Assembly: GCA_036268995.1 (NCBI GenBank)
Contig: DATATB010000124.1
Coordinates: 1-19,348, forward strand
Direction: 5' to 3'
Source of the DNA: DATATB01 sp036268995
GTDB taxonomy: Bacteria > Planctomycetota > Planctomycetia > Pirellulales > PNKZ01
DNA length: 19,348 nt
Positions 7,592 through 14,409 of the stretch are shown here, in pieces. How positions within the stretch are numbered: the first letter of the stretch is position 1; each line of letters starts with the position of its first letter. The notes below the pieces were generated by a model, which had not been told where the DNA came from, searched no databases, and saw only the letters and a program-made list of their open reading frames with translations. A program made the position numbers and the translations under genes.

Positions 7592-7753
7592 CAGCGGGCC
7601 GTGTGCACGGTCCGCCGGTCGCGAGACGGCCGAACAGAGAAGATGCGCTAACATATGAGGACCGGCACCGCGAAACGCGCGCGTTGCTGTTCCCTAGATC
7701 CCAACGATCGGGCCTTGCGAGGATGCGATTCCTTGCAAGGCCCGTTCTATTTT
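7592..7753 (+). ncRNA. Possible small RNA or attenuated 5' leader
   Basis: Candidate transcript bounded by a possible promoter (TTGACC 7557-7562, 17-nt spacer, TAAGGT 7580-7585) and the strong terminator ending at 7753. No credible coding frame lies inside and no plus-strand gene precedes it for about 3 kb. It is either an independent small RNA or a leader that attenuates the response regulator starting at 7767. The 5' end is a guess; the terminator is the firm part. Confidence 0.3.
7709..7753 (+). terminator. Strong intrinsic terminator
   Basis: Arms CGGGCCTTGCGAGGA (7709-7723) and TCCTTGCAAGGCCCG (7730-7744) form a 15-bp stem with one G-U wobble and a 6-nt loop, followed by TTCTATTTT (7745-7753). 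The T-rich tail lies only on the plus-strand side, so it terminates rightward transcription. Confidence 0.8.
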
Positions 7754-7766
7754 AAGGCCGAAACAC

Positions 7767-8183
7767 GTGATCGAGCAGCACACGACGCAAGCCGACCCGC
7801 AGGTGGGGCAACTGCGCGTGTTGGTGGTCGACGACAATCGCGATGCGGCCGACACGCTGGCGATGATCCTGCGCATTTACGGCTATGCCACGTGCGTGGC
7901 GTACGACGGCCTGGCGGCGTTGGCCCAGGCCGCCAGTTTTCAGCCCGACGCCATGGTGCTCGATCTTGGATTGCCCGGCCTGGACGGCTATATGCTGGCT
8001 GAGCGGTTTCGCCAGATGCCGGCCTTCTCCGAGACGATGCTGATCGCGTTGACGGCGTATCGGGGCGAGGAATACCGGTGCCGCACGCAGCAGGCCGGTT
8101 TCGATCATTACCTCGTCAAGCCGGCTGAACTCAAGCTGCTCAAGGGTTTGTTCCAGGATTATCAACGTTTGCACAACGGCTAA
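7767..8183 (+). CDS. Single-domain response regulator (REC only)
   Basis: A 138-residue receiver domain without an output domain. Acidic residues D22/D23 (VVDDNRDAAD), phospho-acceptor D66 (MVLDLGLPGLDG), T96 (ALTAY) and K118 (LVKP) form a complete phosphorylation site. Such proteins act as phosphorelay intermediates or by protein-protein contacts. No histidine kinase is adjacent. The start is GTG 7767, with AAGG about nine nt upstream; no better start exists. It sits 13 nt after the terminator hairpin and tail at 7709-7753, so its expression may depend on read-through or on a promoter inside that hairpin region. The region just downstream holds a degenerate REP-like pair. Confidence 0.93.
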   Translation: MIEQHTTQADPQVGQLRVLVVDDNRDAADTLAMILRIYGYATCVAYDGLAALAQAASFQPDAMVLDLGLPGLDGYMLAERFRQMPAFSETMLIALTAYRGEEYRCRTQQAGFDHYLVKPAELKLLKGLFQDYQRLHNG

Positions 8184-8211
8184 GCTGCAAGAATCCGGGC
8201 CCCGGCCGCGG

Positions 8212-8278
8212 TCGCAGATGTCGTGAGAATTCCGAAACAGCGCTGCACGTTCCCACAGAAGTCTCACGACTTCGGCTA
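8212..8278. repeat. Degenerate REP-like inverted pair
   Basis: Left unit 8212-8234 and right unit 8256-8278 are complementary at 18 of 23 positions, 21 nt apart. The right unit contains a perfect hairpin, GAAGTC-TCAC-GACTTC (8258-8273), bordered by CTAC (8276-8279), so on the minus strand it reads GTAG then hairpin with a GTGA loop. The left unit keeps GTCGTGAGAATTCCG but its stem has decayed. It belongs to the same class as the elements at 19250-19348. Confidence 0.7.
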
Positions 8279-8337
8279 CAAAATCGTATAAATTCTGACG
8301 ACTCGCGCAACGACGGCTGCAACAGGGGGGAGGCAAG

Positions 8338-9435
8338 ATGGCCCGTGCTCGGAAAACGGCACGCCGCCGGCAGCCACTGGCCAATCGCGTGGTGCAGGTG
8401 CTGGGGCTCACGCTGTTGGCCGTCAGTGTGTGGTTGGCGGCCTGGTATAGCGTCCGCATCCTGCTGCTGATTTTCGCCGGCGTGCTGTTGGCGGTCTTTC
8501 TGCGCGGGCTGTCGTTGCGGCTCAAGCGCTTCGTGCCGGTGTCCGAGGGCCTGGCACTGACGCTGGTGGTGTCGAGCCTGCTGATTGTCTTCTGCCTGGT
8601 GATTTGGTTCATGGAGGCCCGCGTCGCCGAGCAGGTGGAAGAGTTGGCTCAATACCTGCCCAAGAGCCTCAAGGAGTTGGAGGGCATGCTGCGGCAGACC
8701 AGTTGGGGCCAGGCCGTTTTGCAGGCTCTGAAGCACGCGCCGGCCAGGCTCGAGGATCCCCAGGATCTGATGGTGCGGGCCACCGGCGCGTTTACCCAAG
8801 CGGCGGACGTGCTGGTTAATCTCGTGCTGATTATGTTTATCGGGCTGTACGGGGCCTACGAGCCGCAGTCGTATCTGCGTGGCATGATCCGCCTGGTGCC
8901 GCCCAAGCGCCGGAACCAGGCCGCCGACGTCTTCGACGCCCTGGGCGCGACCCTTTGGGATTGGCTGATGGGCCGGCTGGTTGCGATGGCCGCCGTATTC
9001 GTGCTCGACGCGCTGGGCCTCTGGGCATTGGGCGTGCCACTAGCGCTGACCCTGGGGCTGATTTCGGGCCTGCTGACGTTCGTCCCAAACTTCGGGCCGC
9101 TGGCGGCCGCTGTGCCCTCGTTGCTCGTGGCCTTGCTGCAATATCCGATGCTGGCCGTCTACGTGTGGATCCTGCACTTCGGCATCATGACGCTCGAAGG
9201 TTACTTCATCACGCCGCTGGTGCAACAGCGGATGATGTCGTTTCCCGCGATCCTGGTGATCGCTTCGCAGGTGATTTTTGCGGCGCTGTTGGGCCCGCTG
9301 GGCCTGGTGCTGGCCACGCCCTTGGCCGCCTCGATGATGGTGCTGATCGAGTTGGTCTATCTGCGCGACATCCTCGGCGAGCCGGCCGCGGAAGTCGACC
9401 CACGCGAAATCAAGCAGCAGAAACAATCAGGCTAG
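8338..9435 (+). CDS. AI-2E family transporter (PerM/TqsA-like permease)
   Basis: A 365-residue inner-membrane protein with two N-terminal membrane segments (about 19-57), a third at 71-91, a soluble segment (about 92-155), and a C-terminal bundle of about five segments. The conserved family stretches FVPNFGPL (248-255) and EGYFITPLVQQR (287-298) are present. Members include TqsA (autoinducer-2 export) and sodium/proton antiporter-like proteins; the substrate here cannot be inferred. The ATG is preceded by an excellent ribosome-binding site, GGGGGGAGG, four nt upstream. A TATAAA at 8287-8292 could be a -10 element but has no clear -35. The C-terminal tail is charged and cytoplasmic. The DUF952 gene follows after 53 nt. 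Confidence 0.92.
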   Translation: MARARKTARRRQPLANRVVQVLGLTLLAVSVWLAAWYSVRILLLIFAGVLLAVFLRGLSLRLKRFVPVSEGLALTLVVSSLLIVFCLVIWFMEARVAEQVEELAQYLPKSLKELEGMLRQTSWGQAVLQALKHAPARLEDPQDLMVRATGAFTQAADVLVNLVLIMFIGLYGAYEPQSYLRGMIRLVPPKRRNQAADVFDALGATLWDWLMGRLVAMAAVFVLDALGLWALGVPLALTLGLISGLLTFVPNFGPLAAAVPSLLVALLQYPMLAVYVWILHFGIMTLEGYFITPLVQQRMMSFPAILVIASQVIFAALLGPLGLVLATPLAASMMVLIELVYLRDILGEPAAEVDPREIKQQKQSG

Positions 9436-9488
9436 CCGACGCCGCGCGAAGCCGAATGGAAACTATCCGCGTGCCTTAGGCCACCGAC

Positions 9489-9836
9489 ATGACGACGCCC
9501 ACGGAGACCATCTTCGTCTTTATCACGCGCCGAGATTTCGAGCGTGCTTGCCAGGTCGGCTTTTACCGCCCCGCCAGCCTGGCCGCCGAAAACTTCATCC
9601 ATGCTTCGCCACGCAACCAACTGACCCGGGTCGCCAACAAGTTTTATGCCGGCGCCGCCGACCTGCGCTTGCTGCACATCGACCCGGGCCGGGTGACCGC
9701 CGAAATCCGCTGGGAGCCCGCGACCGGCGGTCTTTATCCGCACATCTACGGCCCGCTCAATATGGATGCCGTCGTCCGCACGACCGCGGTGACGCGGGGC
9801 GACGATGGGACGCTCGTGCCAGATGGCCTGGACTAA
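9489..9836 (+). CDS. DUF952 family protein
   Basis: A 115-residue soluble protein. The family signature is clear: an N-terminal IFVFITRRDFERA, then the FIHASPRNQLTRVANKFYAG block (residues 35-54), LRLLHIDPGRV, RWEPATGG and LYPHIYGPLNMDAVV towards the C-terminus. DUF952 proteins are small and related to the glutathione S-transferase/ART-like fold literature only by structure; no biochemical role is established that I can state. It follows the AI-2E permease in the same direction and may be co-transcribed, with TAGG as a weak ribosome-binding site. It ends tail to tail, 20 nt from the next gene on the minus strand. Confidence 0.9.
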   Translation: MTTPTETIFVFITRRDFERACQVGFYRPASLAAENFIHASPRNQLTRVANKFYAGAADLRLLHIDPGRVTAEIRWEPATGGLYPHIYGPLNMDAVVRTTAVTRGDDGTLVPDGLD

Positions 9837-9856
9837 AACGAAGCCGCGCGGCCAGG

Positions 9857-10450
9857 TCATTTGCCTGTGCGGCTTGCCAGCGTGACCGCGGAGACGGTTC
9901 CGTTGGCGGCAAAATCTTGGCTGAACGACAGCTTGGCTTCGGCCGCCACGCCGCTCATGCCCGACACGCTGACCAACGGCGGAGAGCTGTAGCCCGACCC
10001 ACCGTCGGTGATCACAAAGCCGACGACTTTGCCATCTTTGACCCGTGCATAGCCGGCGGCCGGTTTGGTGGGCCACATTTCGCCGCGACTGCGGACGTAG
10101 CGGTAATAGTTCGAGACCTCGTCGAGCCGGTCGTTGCTCACTCCGTACTTGCCGAGCGCCTGCATCAGGGCGGATTTGTTTTTGCGGACCTGTTCCGGAT
10201 CCGGCCGGGTGCCGGCTTTGGCGGGACGGACATGGCTGAATGCCTCGCGGAAAACTTCGGGCGCCACGCCCAGCGCCCCGGCCACCAGCACCACCGGCCG
10301 GCCGCGATCGCGCGGGTCGGTTTCGTGGCCCTCGGAAAACACCAGCGGCACTCGCGTCGCGCCGCTGCCCGAAGTGCTTTGACCGCTGGAAATCGACGGC
10401 ATCAACAACACCAGGGCCGCGATGGCCAATTGCCGGGAAGATGGTCGCAT
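9857..10450 (-). CDS. Small exported protein with GGSGY motif, function unknown
   Basis: I chose ATG 10450 because GGAG lies eight nt upstream and the product then begins with a signal peptide: MRPSSRQ, a hydrophobic core (AIAALVLLMPSI, 9-20) and a small-residue region near SSGQS. The frame is open to 10537, but that extension would bury the signal. The 197-residue product has a helical middle (about 85-120, NKSALMQALGKYG... EVSNYYRYVR) and a C-terminal beta-rich part with DGGSGYSSPPLVSVSG (149-164), a motif that recurs in secreted planctomycete proteins. Function is unknown. It is divergent from exbB. Confidence 0.8.
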   Translation of the reverse strand: MRPSSRQLAIAALVLLMPSISSGQSTSGSGATRVPLVFSEGHETDPRDRGRPVVLVAGALGVAPEVFREAFSHVRPAKAGTRPDPEQVRKNKSALMQALGKYGVSNDRLDEVSNYYRYVRSRGEMWPTKPAAGYARVKDGKVVGFVITDGGSGYSSPPLVSVSGMSGVAAEAKLSFSQDFAANGTVSAVTLASRTGK

Positions 10451-10546
10451 TGTCGATTCTCCATGCTGGTTGATTCTATCTGCCGTGCCGGATTTCGGCA
10501 TCGAATCCGACCACTGCCTATTCTTAAAACGCAGCACAGCTTAAGT

Positions 10547-10562
10547 GCAGGACATGCCCTGC
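10547..10562. promoter_or_regulatory. 16-bp near-palindrome between divergent genes
   Basis: GCAGGACATGCCCTGC is self-complementary except at one base pair position per half (7 of 8 pairs). It lies about 100 nt upstream of the exported protein start and 60 nt upstream of the exbB -10 element. It could be an operator for either gene. Confidence 0.3.
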
Positions 10563-10622
10563 GGAATCGCTTCCGCGCCAACTGGCGTGAACTCGCCAGC
10601 AGTGCGCAAAGCCAGCTTACGC

Positions 10623-10628
10623 TATAAT
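10623..10628 (+). promoter_or_regulatory. Candidate -10 element of exbB-exbD
   Basis: A perfect TATAAT lies 88 nt upstream of the exbB start in GC-rich DNA. No convincing -35 hexamer is seen at 16-18 nt spacing, so the promoter may depend on an activator or lie elsewhere. Confidence 0.4.
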
Positions 10629-10715
10629 GGCGTCCCGCCGCGGCGCCGGTCGCTGCGGCGGCCGCGAGCGCGACGAAATCCCGAGCTTACCCCTAGTCAA
10701 CGGCGATACCGTAAC

Positions 10716-11399
10716 GTGAATCTGACCCAATTGTGCCTGGAGTTGACGAAGTTCGGCGCGGAATGGGTGCTCTGGCTCTTGTTTGGGCTGAGCATCGTGA
10801 GCGTGACGATCATGATCGAGCGGTTCCTGTTTTTCGCCGTGCGACGCGTGAATTCGCGGCGGCTGACGCAGCAACTGCGCACGAATCTGGAAGCCGGCAA
10901 CGTCGATGGGGCGCTACAGCTTGTGAATCGCTCGAAGGCCATCGAGTGCGTGGTGGTGGCCGCCGGTTTGCGCGAACTGCGCCGCGGAACGCATGCCGTG
11001 AGCGAGACCATGCTGAGCGTCAAGGCCACCGAGCGGCTGCGGCTCGAACGCTACCTGCCGGTGCTCGGCACGCTGGGAGCCAATGCCCCCTTTATCGGCC
11101 TGCTGGGGACGGTGCTGGGCATCATCCAGGCCGCGCGCCACATGCCGCAAACCGCCAAGGAAAGCGCCGCCGACGCCGTGATGTCGGGCGTATTCGAGGC
11201 CCTGCTGGCAACGGCCGTCGGCCTGTTCGTCGCCATTCCGGCGGTGGTGGCGTACAACTTCTTCCAGCGCCGCGCGCGAGCGGCCGTCGGTCGCGCCGAC
11301 GCGTTGGCCCACCTGCTGCTTTCGATGCTGCGGCCCGACCAGCCGCGCGCCGCCACGCCGCCGCCGCCGAAGACGGGGCAGGTGACCCTTGAGCGCTAG
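10716..11399 (+). CDS. exbB: MotA/TolQ/ExbB proton channel family protein
   Basis: An inner-membrane protein of 227 residues that, with ExbD, forms a proton-driven motor energising outer-membrane processes. There are three membrane segments: about 16-40, 115-140 (VLGTLGANAPFIGLLGTVLG) and 160-183 (FEALLATAVGLFVAIPAVVA), with the large cytoplasmic loop between the first two, as in the family. The start is GTG 10716 (NVNLTQ); the frame is open upstream to 10545, but that part is Arg-rich and includes the TATAAT, so it is unlikely to be translated. No strong ribosome-binding site is seen. Its stop overlaps the start of exbD by 11 nt. No tonB or receptor gene is adjacent, so the role could be Tol- or Ton-like. 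Confidence 0.92.
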   Translation: MNLTQLCLELTKFGAEWVLWLLFGLSIVSVTIMIERFLFFAVRRVNSRRLTQQLRTNLEAGNVDGALQLVNRSKAIECVVVAAGLRELRRGTHAVSETMLSVKATERLRLERYLPVLGTLGANAPFIGLLGTVLGIIQAARHMPQTAKESAADAVMSGVFEALLATAVGLFVAIPAVVAYNFFQRRARAAVGRADALAHLLLSMLRPDQPRAATPPPPKTGQVTLER

Positions 11400-11829
11400 C
11401 GCGAGCACCTATTCCGACGACGATGACGCGCTGATCGCCGATATCAACGTCACCCCACTGGTCGACGTGGTGCTCGTGCTGTTGATCGTGTTCATGATCA
11501 CGATGCCGACCATCGTGCGGCAAGACGTGTTCAAGGAACGCGAACTCGAGGTCGTGCTGCCGCAAGCCAGCGAAGCTATGCCGCTGACCGCCATTCCGCG
11601 GGAAGTCTTCGTCAACATCGACAACGCCGGCCGCTATACCGTCAAGGGAGTGCCGAAAAACGAGCAAGAGTTGCTCAAATCGCTCGAGCAGGCCGCCGCC
11701 GACAATCCCGCCAAGGCCATCGTCGTGATCCGCGCCGACAAGCGTTGCCCGTGGCAGTTCGTCGTCAACGTGATGAACCTCTGCAACAAAGCCAAGATCC
11801 GCAATTACCGGGTCAGTACGGCGGAATGA
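11389..11829 (+). CDS. exbD: ExbD/TolR family biopolymer transport protein
   Basis: Partner of the ExbB-like channel: 146 residues with a short acidic cytoplasmic N-terminus (DDDDA), one membrane segment (about 22-42) carrying the conserved protonatable D26 in TPLVDVVLVLLIVFM, and a periplasmic domain that ends in a typical AIVVIRADKRCPW... VVNVMNLC segment. The start is TTG 11389, inside the end of exbB, with AGGTGA just upstream; translational coupling is likely. It is followed 28 nt later by the 3' end of the opposite-strand serine hydrolase. Confidence 0.93.
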   Translation: MSASASTYSDDDDALIADINVTPLVDVVLVLLIVFMITMPTIVRQDVFKERELEVVLPQASEAMPLTAIPREVFVNIDNAGRYTVKGVPKNEQELLKSLEQAAADNPAKAIVVIRADKRCPWQFVVNVMNLCNKAKIRNYRVSTAE

Positions 11830-11857
11830 ACCTGGCCGATCGCAAGCAGCGAGTCGG

Positions 11858-13126
11858 TTAAGGCTCAGTGCTGCCGCCGAGAGCCGTGAGCACGCCGCGC
11901 CACAGGGCATCGCGCTCCGTGCCGCTGTCGCCGCCGGTGGGCCGCTCGTTGACTGCTGTTTGCACCATCACCAGTTTGCTCTCCGGCTGAATGAAGATGC
12001 ACTGCCCAAAAATGCCTTGCAGGGCGAACGTCCGCACCCGCAGGGGAAAAATCCAGAACTGGTAGCCGTAGCCGGAATATGGCGTCGCCACCCGCGGACG
12101 AAACGCCTGCGGCTGCCGGGTGGCGTCGGTCGCATCGAGCAGATACTCACGCGGCACGATCTGCCGCTCGCCGAGCCGGCCGTCATAGGCCAGCAACACC
12201 CCCAGTCGACCGTAATCGCGAAGCGTGGCGTTGAAACCGCCCTCGGTCTGCTCTTGACCGTCGACGGCCAGGTTCCAGGCTGCGTCTGCTTCGGCCCCCA
12301 TCGGCTGCCACAGCCACTCGCGGGTGAGGGTCGCAATGTCCTTGCCGGCCGCGCGAGCCAGCGCGTAGCCGACGACCGTCGTCTCGGACGAGCCGTAGCC
12401 GAATCTCTGGCCGCCGGGAAAGCTCTGTTGGCGAAACGATGCCAGCACGTCCAACGGCCGCTCGCTGCTGAGTCCGACTTGCGCACGATGCAGCCGGGCG
12501 ATATCGTCGTGGCCGTTGTACTCTTCGACGAATTTCACGCCCGAGGCCATGCGCAGCAGATTGCGAAGCTTCGCCTGGCCATAGCCCGAGCCGCGCAGCT
12601 CCGGAACATATTTCTCGGCTGGGTCGTCGAGCGAATCGAGAATGCCCTTTTCCAGCGCGATGCCCACCAGCAACGAGTTGACGCTCTTGGCCATCGAAAA
12701 GGAAACGAACCGGTCAGCCGCGGTGCGGCCATAGCGATAATGCTCGGCGACGATCTGGTTGCCCTTGAGGATCAGCAGGCCGGTGACCCGGCGGCGGTTG
12801 AGATAATCGGCCAGCGTCCGCCGCTGCCCTTGGTATTGGTACGTGATCTCGCGCGAGGGTGCGTGCTCGAGCGGCAGCACCTTGTCGCCGTGAGTGACGA
12901 ACCGCGACTTACGGATCTTATCGGTGGCCGAAAAGCTGCCGACCTTGAACGGATCGGTGTACATCGTTTCGGCAGTGCCCAGCGGATAGCCCTGGGCCTT
13001 GCCGAGCGCCGCTTCGTCGGGCTCGGCGGTGGCAATGCGCGGCAGCAACAGCAATGCGAGGCCGACTGCCCCCAGCGCACAACAGCCGAAAAGGCCAGGC
13101 CAACGTGGGCGAACTTCGGCGTGCAT
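11858..13126 (-). CDS. Exported serine hydrolase, beta-lactamase class C/NylB type
   Basis: A 422-residue protein of the penicillin-recognising serine hydrolase fold (PF00144 type). The N-terminus has a signal or anchor segment (residues 11-34, ending ATA). The catalytic motif S144-M-A-K147 (FVSFSMAKSV) is clear, and Y244 in FGYGSSETTVVGYALARAAG fits the second motif as in 6-aminohexanoate-dimer hydrolase relatives. YGYQFWIFP and ALQGIFGQCIFI near the C-terminus match the third conserved region. Probable activity is ester or amide hydrolysis outside the cytoplasm; actual beta-lactamase activity is not implied. The start is well supported by GGAGG seven nt upstream of ATG 13126. It is transcribed towards exbD. 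Confidence 0.87.
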   Translation of the reverse strand: MHAEVRPRWPGLFGCCALGAVGLALLLLPRIATAEPDEAALGKAQGYPLGTAETMYTDPFKVGSFSATDKIRKSRFVTHGDKVLPLEHAPSREITYQYQGQRRTLADYLNRRRVTGLLILKGNQIVAEHYRYGRTAADRFVSFSMAKSVNSLLVGIALEKGILDSLDDPAEKYVPELRGSGYGQAKLRNLLRMASGVKFVEEYNGHDDIARLHRAQVGLSSERPLDVLASFRQQSFPGGQRFGYGSSETTVVGYALARAAGKDIATLTREWLWQPMGAEADAAWNLAVDGQEQTEGGFNATLRDYGRLGVLLAYDGRLGERQIVPREYLLDATDATRQPQAFRPRVATPYSGYGYQFWIFPLRVRTFALQGIFGQCIFIQPESKLVMVQTAVNERPTGGDSGTERDALWRGVLTALGGSTEP

Positions 13127-13260
13127 GACACGGCCTCCGAGAGGAACAACGGCCAGTATGGGGGCACCGTCGTGTTGCTCGGAATATAGCCGTGGCGGAC
13201 AGCGGCAGCTACGGCCGCCAATCGGCGGCCGGGCGTTGGCGCAGTGGTTTGCCGATGCGG

Positions 13261-13302
13261 TATAATCCGCCGAAAGGCCGGCCCCGCTGAGCGGGCCTTC
13301 GG
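13261..13302 (+). promoter_or_regulatory. Candidate promoter and leader hairpin for the 13356 gene
   Basis: A perfect TATAAT at 13261-13266 has TTGGCG at 13236-13241 as a possible -35 (spacer 19). Just after it, CCGAAAGG (13270-13277) pairs with CCTTCGG (13296-13302), enclosing an inner CCCGC-TGA-GCGGG hairpin. The transcript would start within or just before the hairpin, so the untranslated leader is probably structured. Confidence 0.4.
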
Positions 13303-13355
13303 CCGCTTCGGGCCGGAATTAAGCCGTTTTGGCCAATGCAACGAAAAGGGGTTCT

Positions 13356-13805
13356 ATGTCCCACGTTCTGAAGTATGGCGGACAATACTTTCGGCTGGAG
13401 ATTGCCGAAGTTGCCAGTCCCGAGCAGCCGGACAAGCCCGCCTTCGTGATCTGGTGCAGCGAGGCCTTCAAAGACCTGGCGGACATGCCGCGGCACACGT
13501 GCTCGCGATTTATCGGCGGTTCACCGCTGCCGACGTATGCCGACTCGCTCCGGCACGCTTACCAGTGGATCAAGCGCGATTGGGATGCTCACCACGCCCA
13601 GCCGACACCCAGCGCCGGGAGCACCGCGAGCGTCGTGTACACGGTCTGGGTCTTCAAAGGCGACGCACCCTTCGGCTTCGAGTTCGAGGAGTTCGCCGAC
13701 GCCAAGACCTTTGCCGCGGCGGCCGAGAAAAGCACCGAAATCACCAAGGTCGGCATCAAGAACAACGAAAGCCCGCAGTACCTGACCGTCTGGGAAAAGA
13801 GCTAG
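13356..13805 (+). CDS. Hypothetical protein, 149 residues
   Basis: I do not recognise the family. ATG 13356 (MSHVLKYGGQYF) is preceded by AAGGGG five nt upstream, which favours it over the in-frame TTG at 13329. The product looks like two parts joined by a Pro/Ser-rich linker (about 90-98, AQPTPSAGSTA): an N-terminal part with W/C/H residues (VIWCSEAFKDLADMPRHTC) and a C-terminal alternating strand/helix part (VVYTVWVFKGDAPFGFEFEEF). No signal peptide or membrane segment is seen, so it is probably cytoplasmic. Base composition matches the core genome, and a good promoter-like sequence lies upstream, so I consider it a real gene. Confidence 0.75.
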   Translation: MSHVLKYGGQYFRLEIAEVASPEQPDKPAFVIWCSEAFKDLADMPRHTCSRFIGGSPLPTYADSLRHAYQWIKRDWDAHHAQPTPSAGSTASVVYTVWVFKGDAPFGFEFEEFADAKTFAAAAEKSTEITKVGIKNNESPQYLTVWEKS

Positions 13806-13860
13806 CCGGGACCGTGGGTTCAAGAGCCAACGGGCTCAGGAGGAGACCACGAATTAAGCA

Positions 13861-13887
13861 ACCACGGATCGCACTGATGACACGGAT
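13861..13887. repeat. Solo arm of the CCACGGAT dispersed repeat
   Basis: ACCACGGATCGCACTGAT followed by GACACGGAT matches the left arm of the inverted repeat at 16788-16862 at 26 of 27 positions, in the same orientation. A matching right arm is not intact; a possible decayed remnant starts near ATCCGGATT (13904). Confidence 0.8.
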
Positions 13888-14059
13888 AGGGGAAACGACG
13901 CTACATCCGGATTCGTGATCATGCCAAGGATCGCCGGAGGCCACGCTGGCAGGCTTGGAAACCTTCTTCCGCACGGCAAGTCTAACTCGGATACAATCTG
14001 CCCCGAAACGGCACGGTATTCCTCGTTGCGCTTGGCCGGGGATAGGCTAGGGGGATCGA

Positions 14060-14395
14060 ATGGGGGACGAAATGGCAATGCACCTGAACCGCTCAATCGA
14101 CCGCCCGATCCGCGCGGGGCTGACTACCGTCGAACTCTGGCAGGGTCCCGACAAAGGGCTGATTGGCTGCTGGGAGCGCGGCAGGGCAAAGCGGGTAGCG
14201 GAGCCGGAATTGGCAGCGCAGGCGAAACAAGGCGAATTGGTCACGCTTGCCTGGAAGCGCAAATCGCTGCAATATCTCGCCACGTGGCAAGGCCTACGCG
14301 GCGACGACTTGAAAATCTCGTTCGTCGAAGAGGTCACAATCGTCTGCGCGAAAACAGGGAAGACCGTTGTTTTCAAAGCCGGACACGTGGATTGA
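14060..14395 (+). CDS. Hypothetical protein, 111 residues
   Basis: Unrecognised small soluble protein. ATG 14060 has AGGGGGA four nt upstream; a second in-frame ATG at 14072 has GGGGGA upstream and is equally possible. The product has a possible beta-rich core (TTVELWQGPDKGLIGCWERG, residues 22-41) and a C-terminal VEEVTIVCAKTGKTVVFKAG segment, with two cysteines in total. A TACAAT at 13992-13997 might be a -10 element. It is convergent with the exonuclease-BRCT gene, 14 nt away. The coding potential rests on the ribosome-binding site and a plausible composition rather than on homology. Confidence 0.6.
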   Translation: MGDEMAMHLNRSIDRPIRAGLTTVELWQGPDKGLIGCWERGRAKRVAEPELAAQAKQGELVTLAWKRKSLQYLATWQGLRGDDLKISFVEEVTIVCAKTGKTVVFKAGHVD

Positions 14396-14409
14396 GGCTC
14401 TTCCGGACG

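Larger units (their letters stand above)
7169..7766. other. Long gene-free divergent region
   Basis: About 600 bp between the divergent HlyD-like gene and the response regulator. The open frames crossing it have shadow-like Arg/Cys-rich composition and no recognisable domain. It holds an AT-rich patch with a possible minus-strand promoter (7435-7472), a 7-bp inverted repeat GGGTCAA (7526-7532)/TTGACCC (7557-7563), a possible plus-strand promoter (7557-7585) and a strong intrinsic terminator (7709-7753). Confidence 0.6.

Noticed and set aside
7655..8002. Plus-strand open frame across the terminator into the response regulator
   Set aside because: It overlaps the response regulator in another frame and runs through the terminator hairpin; its translation looks like a frame-shifted shadow.
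13824..13837. GAGCC-AACG-GGCTC hairpin after the 13356 gene as a terminator
   Set aside because: The stem is only 5 bp and no T-rich tail follows.
13244..13918. 224-codon plus-strand open frame overlapping the 13356 gene
   Set aside because: The frame starting at 13356 has a clear ribosome-binding site and a more protein-like composition; the longer frame runs into a repeat.
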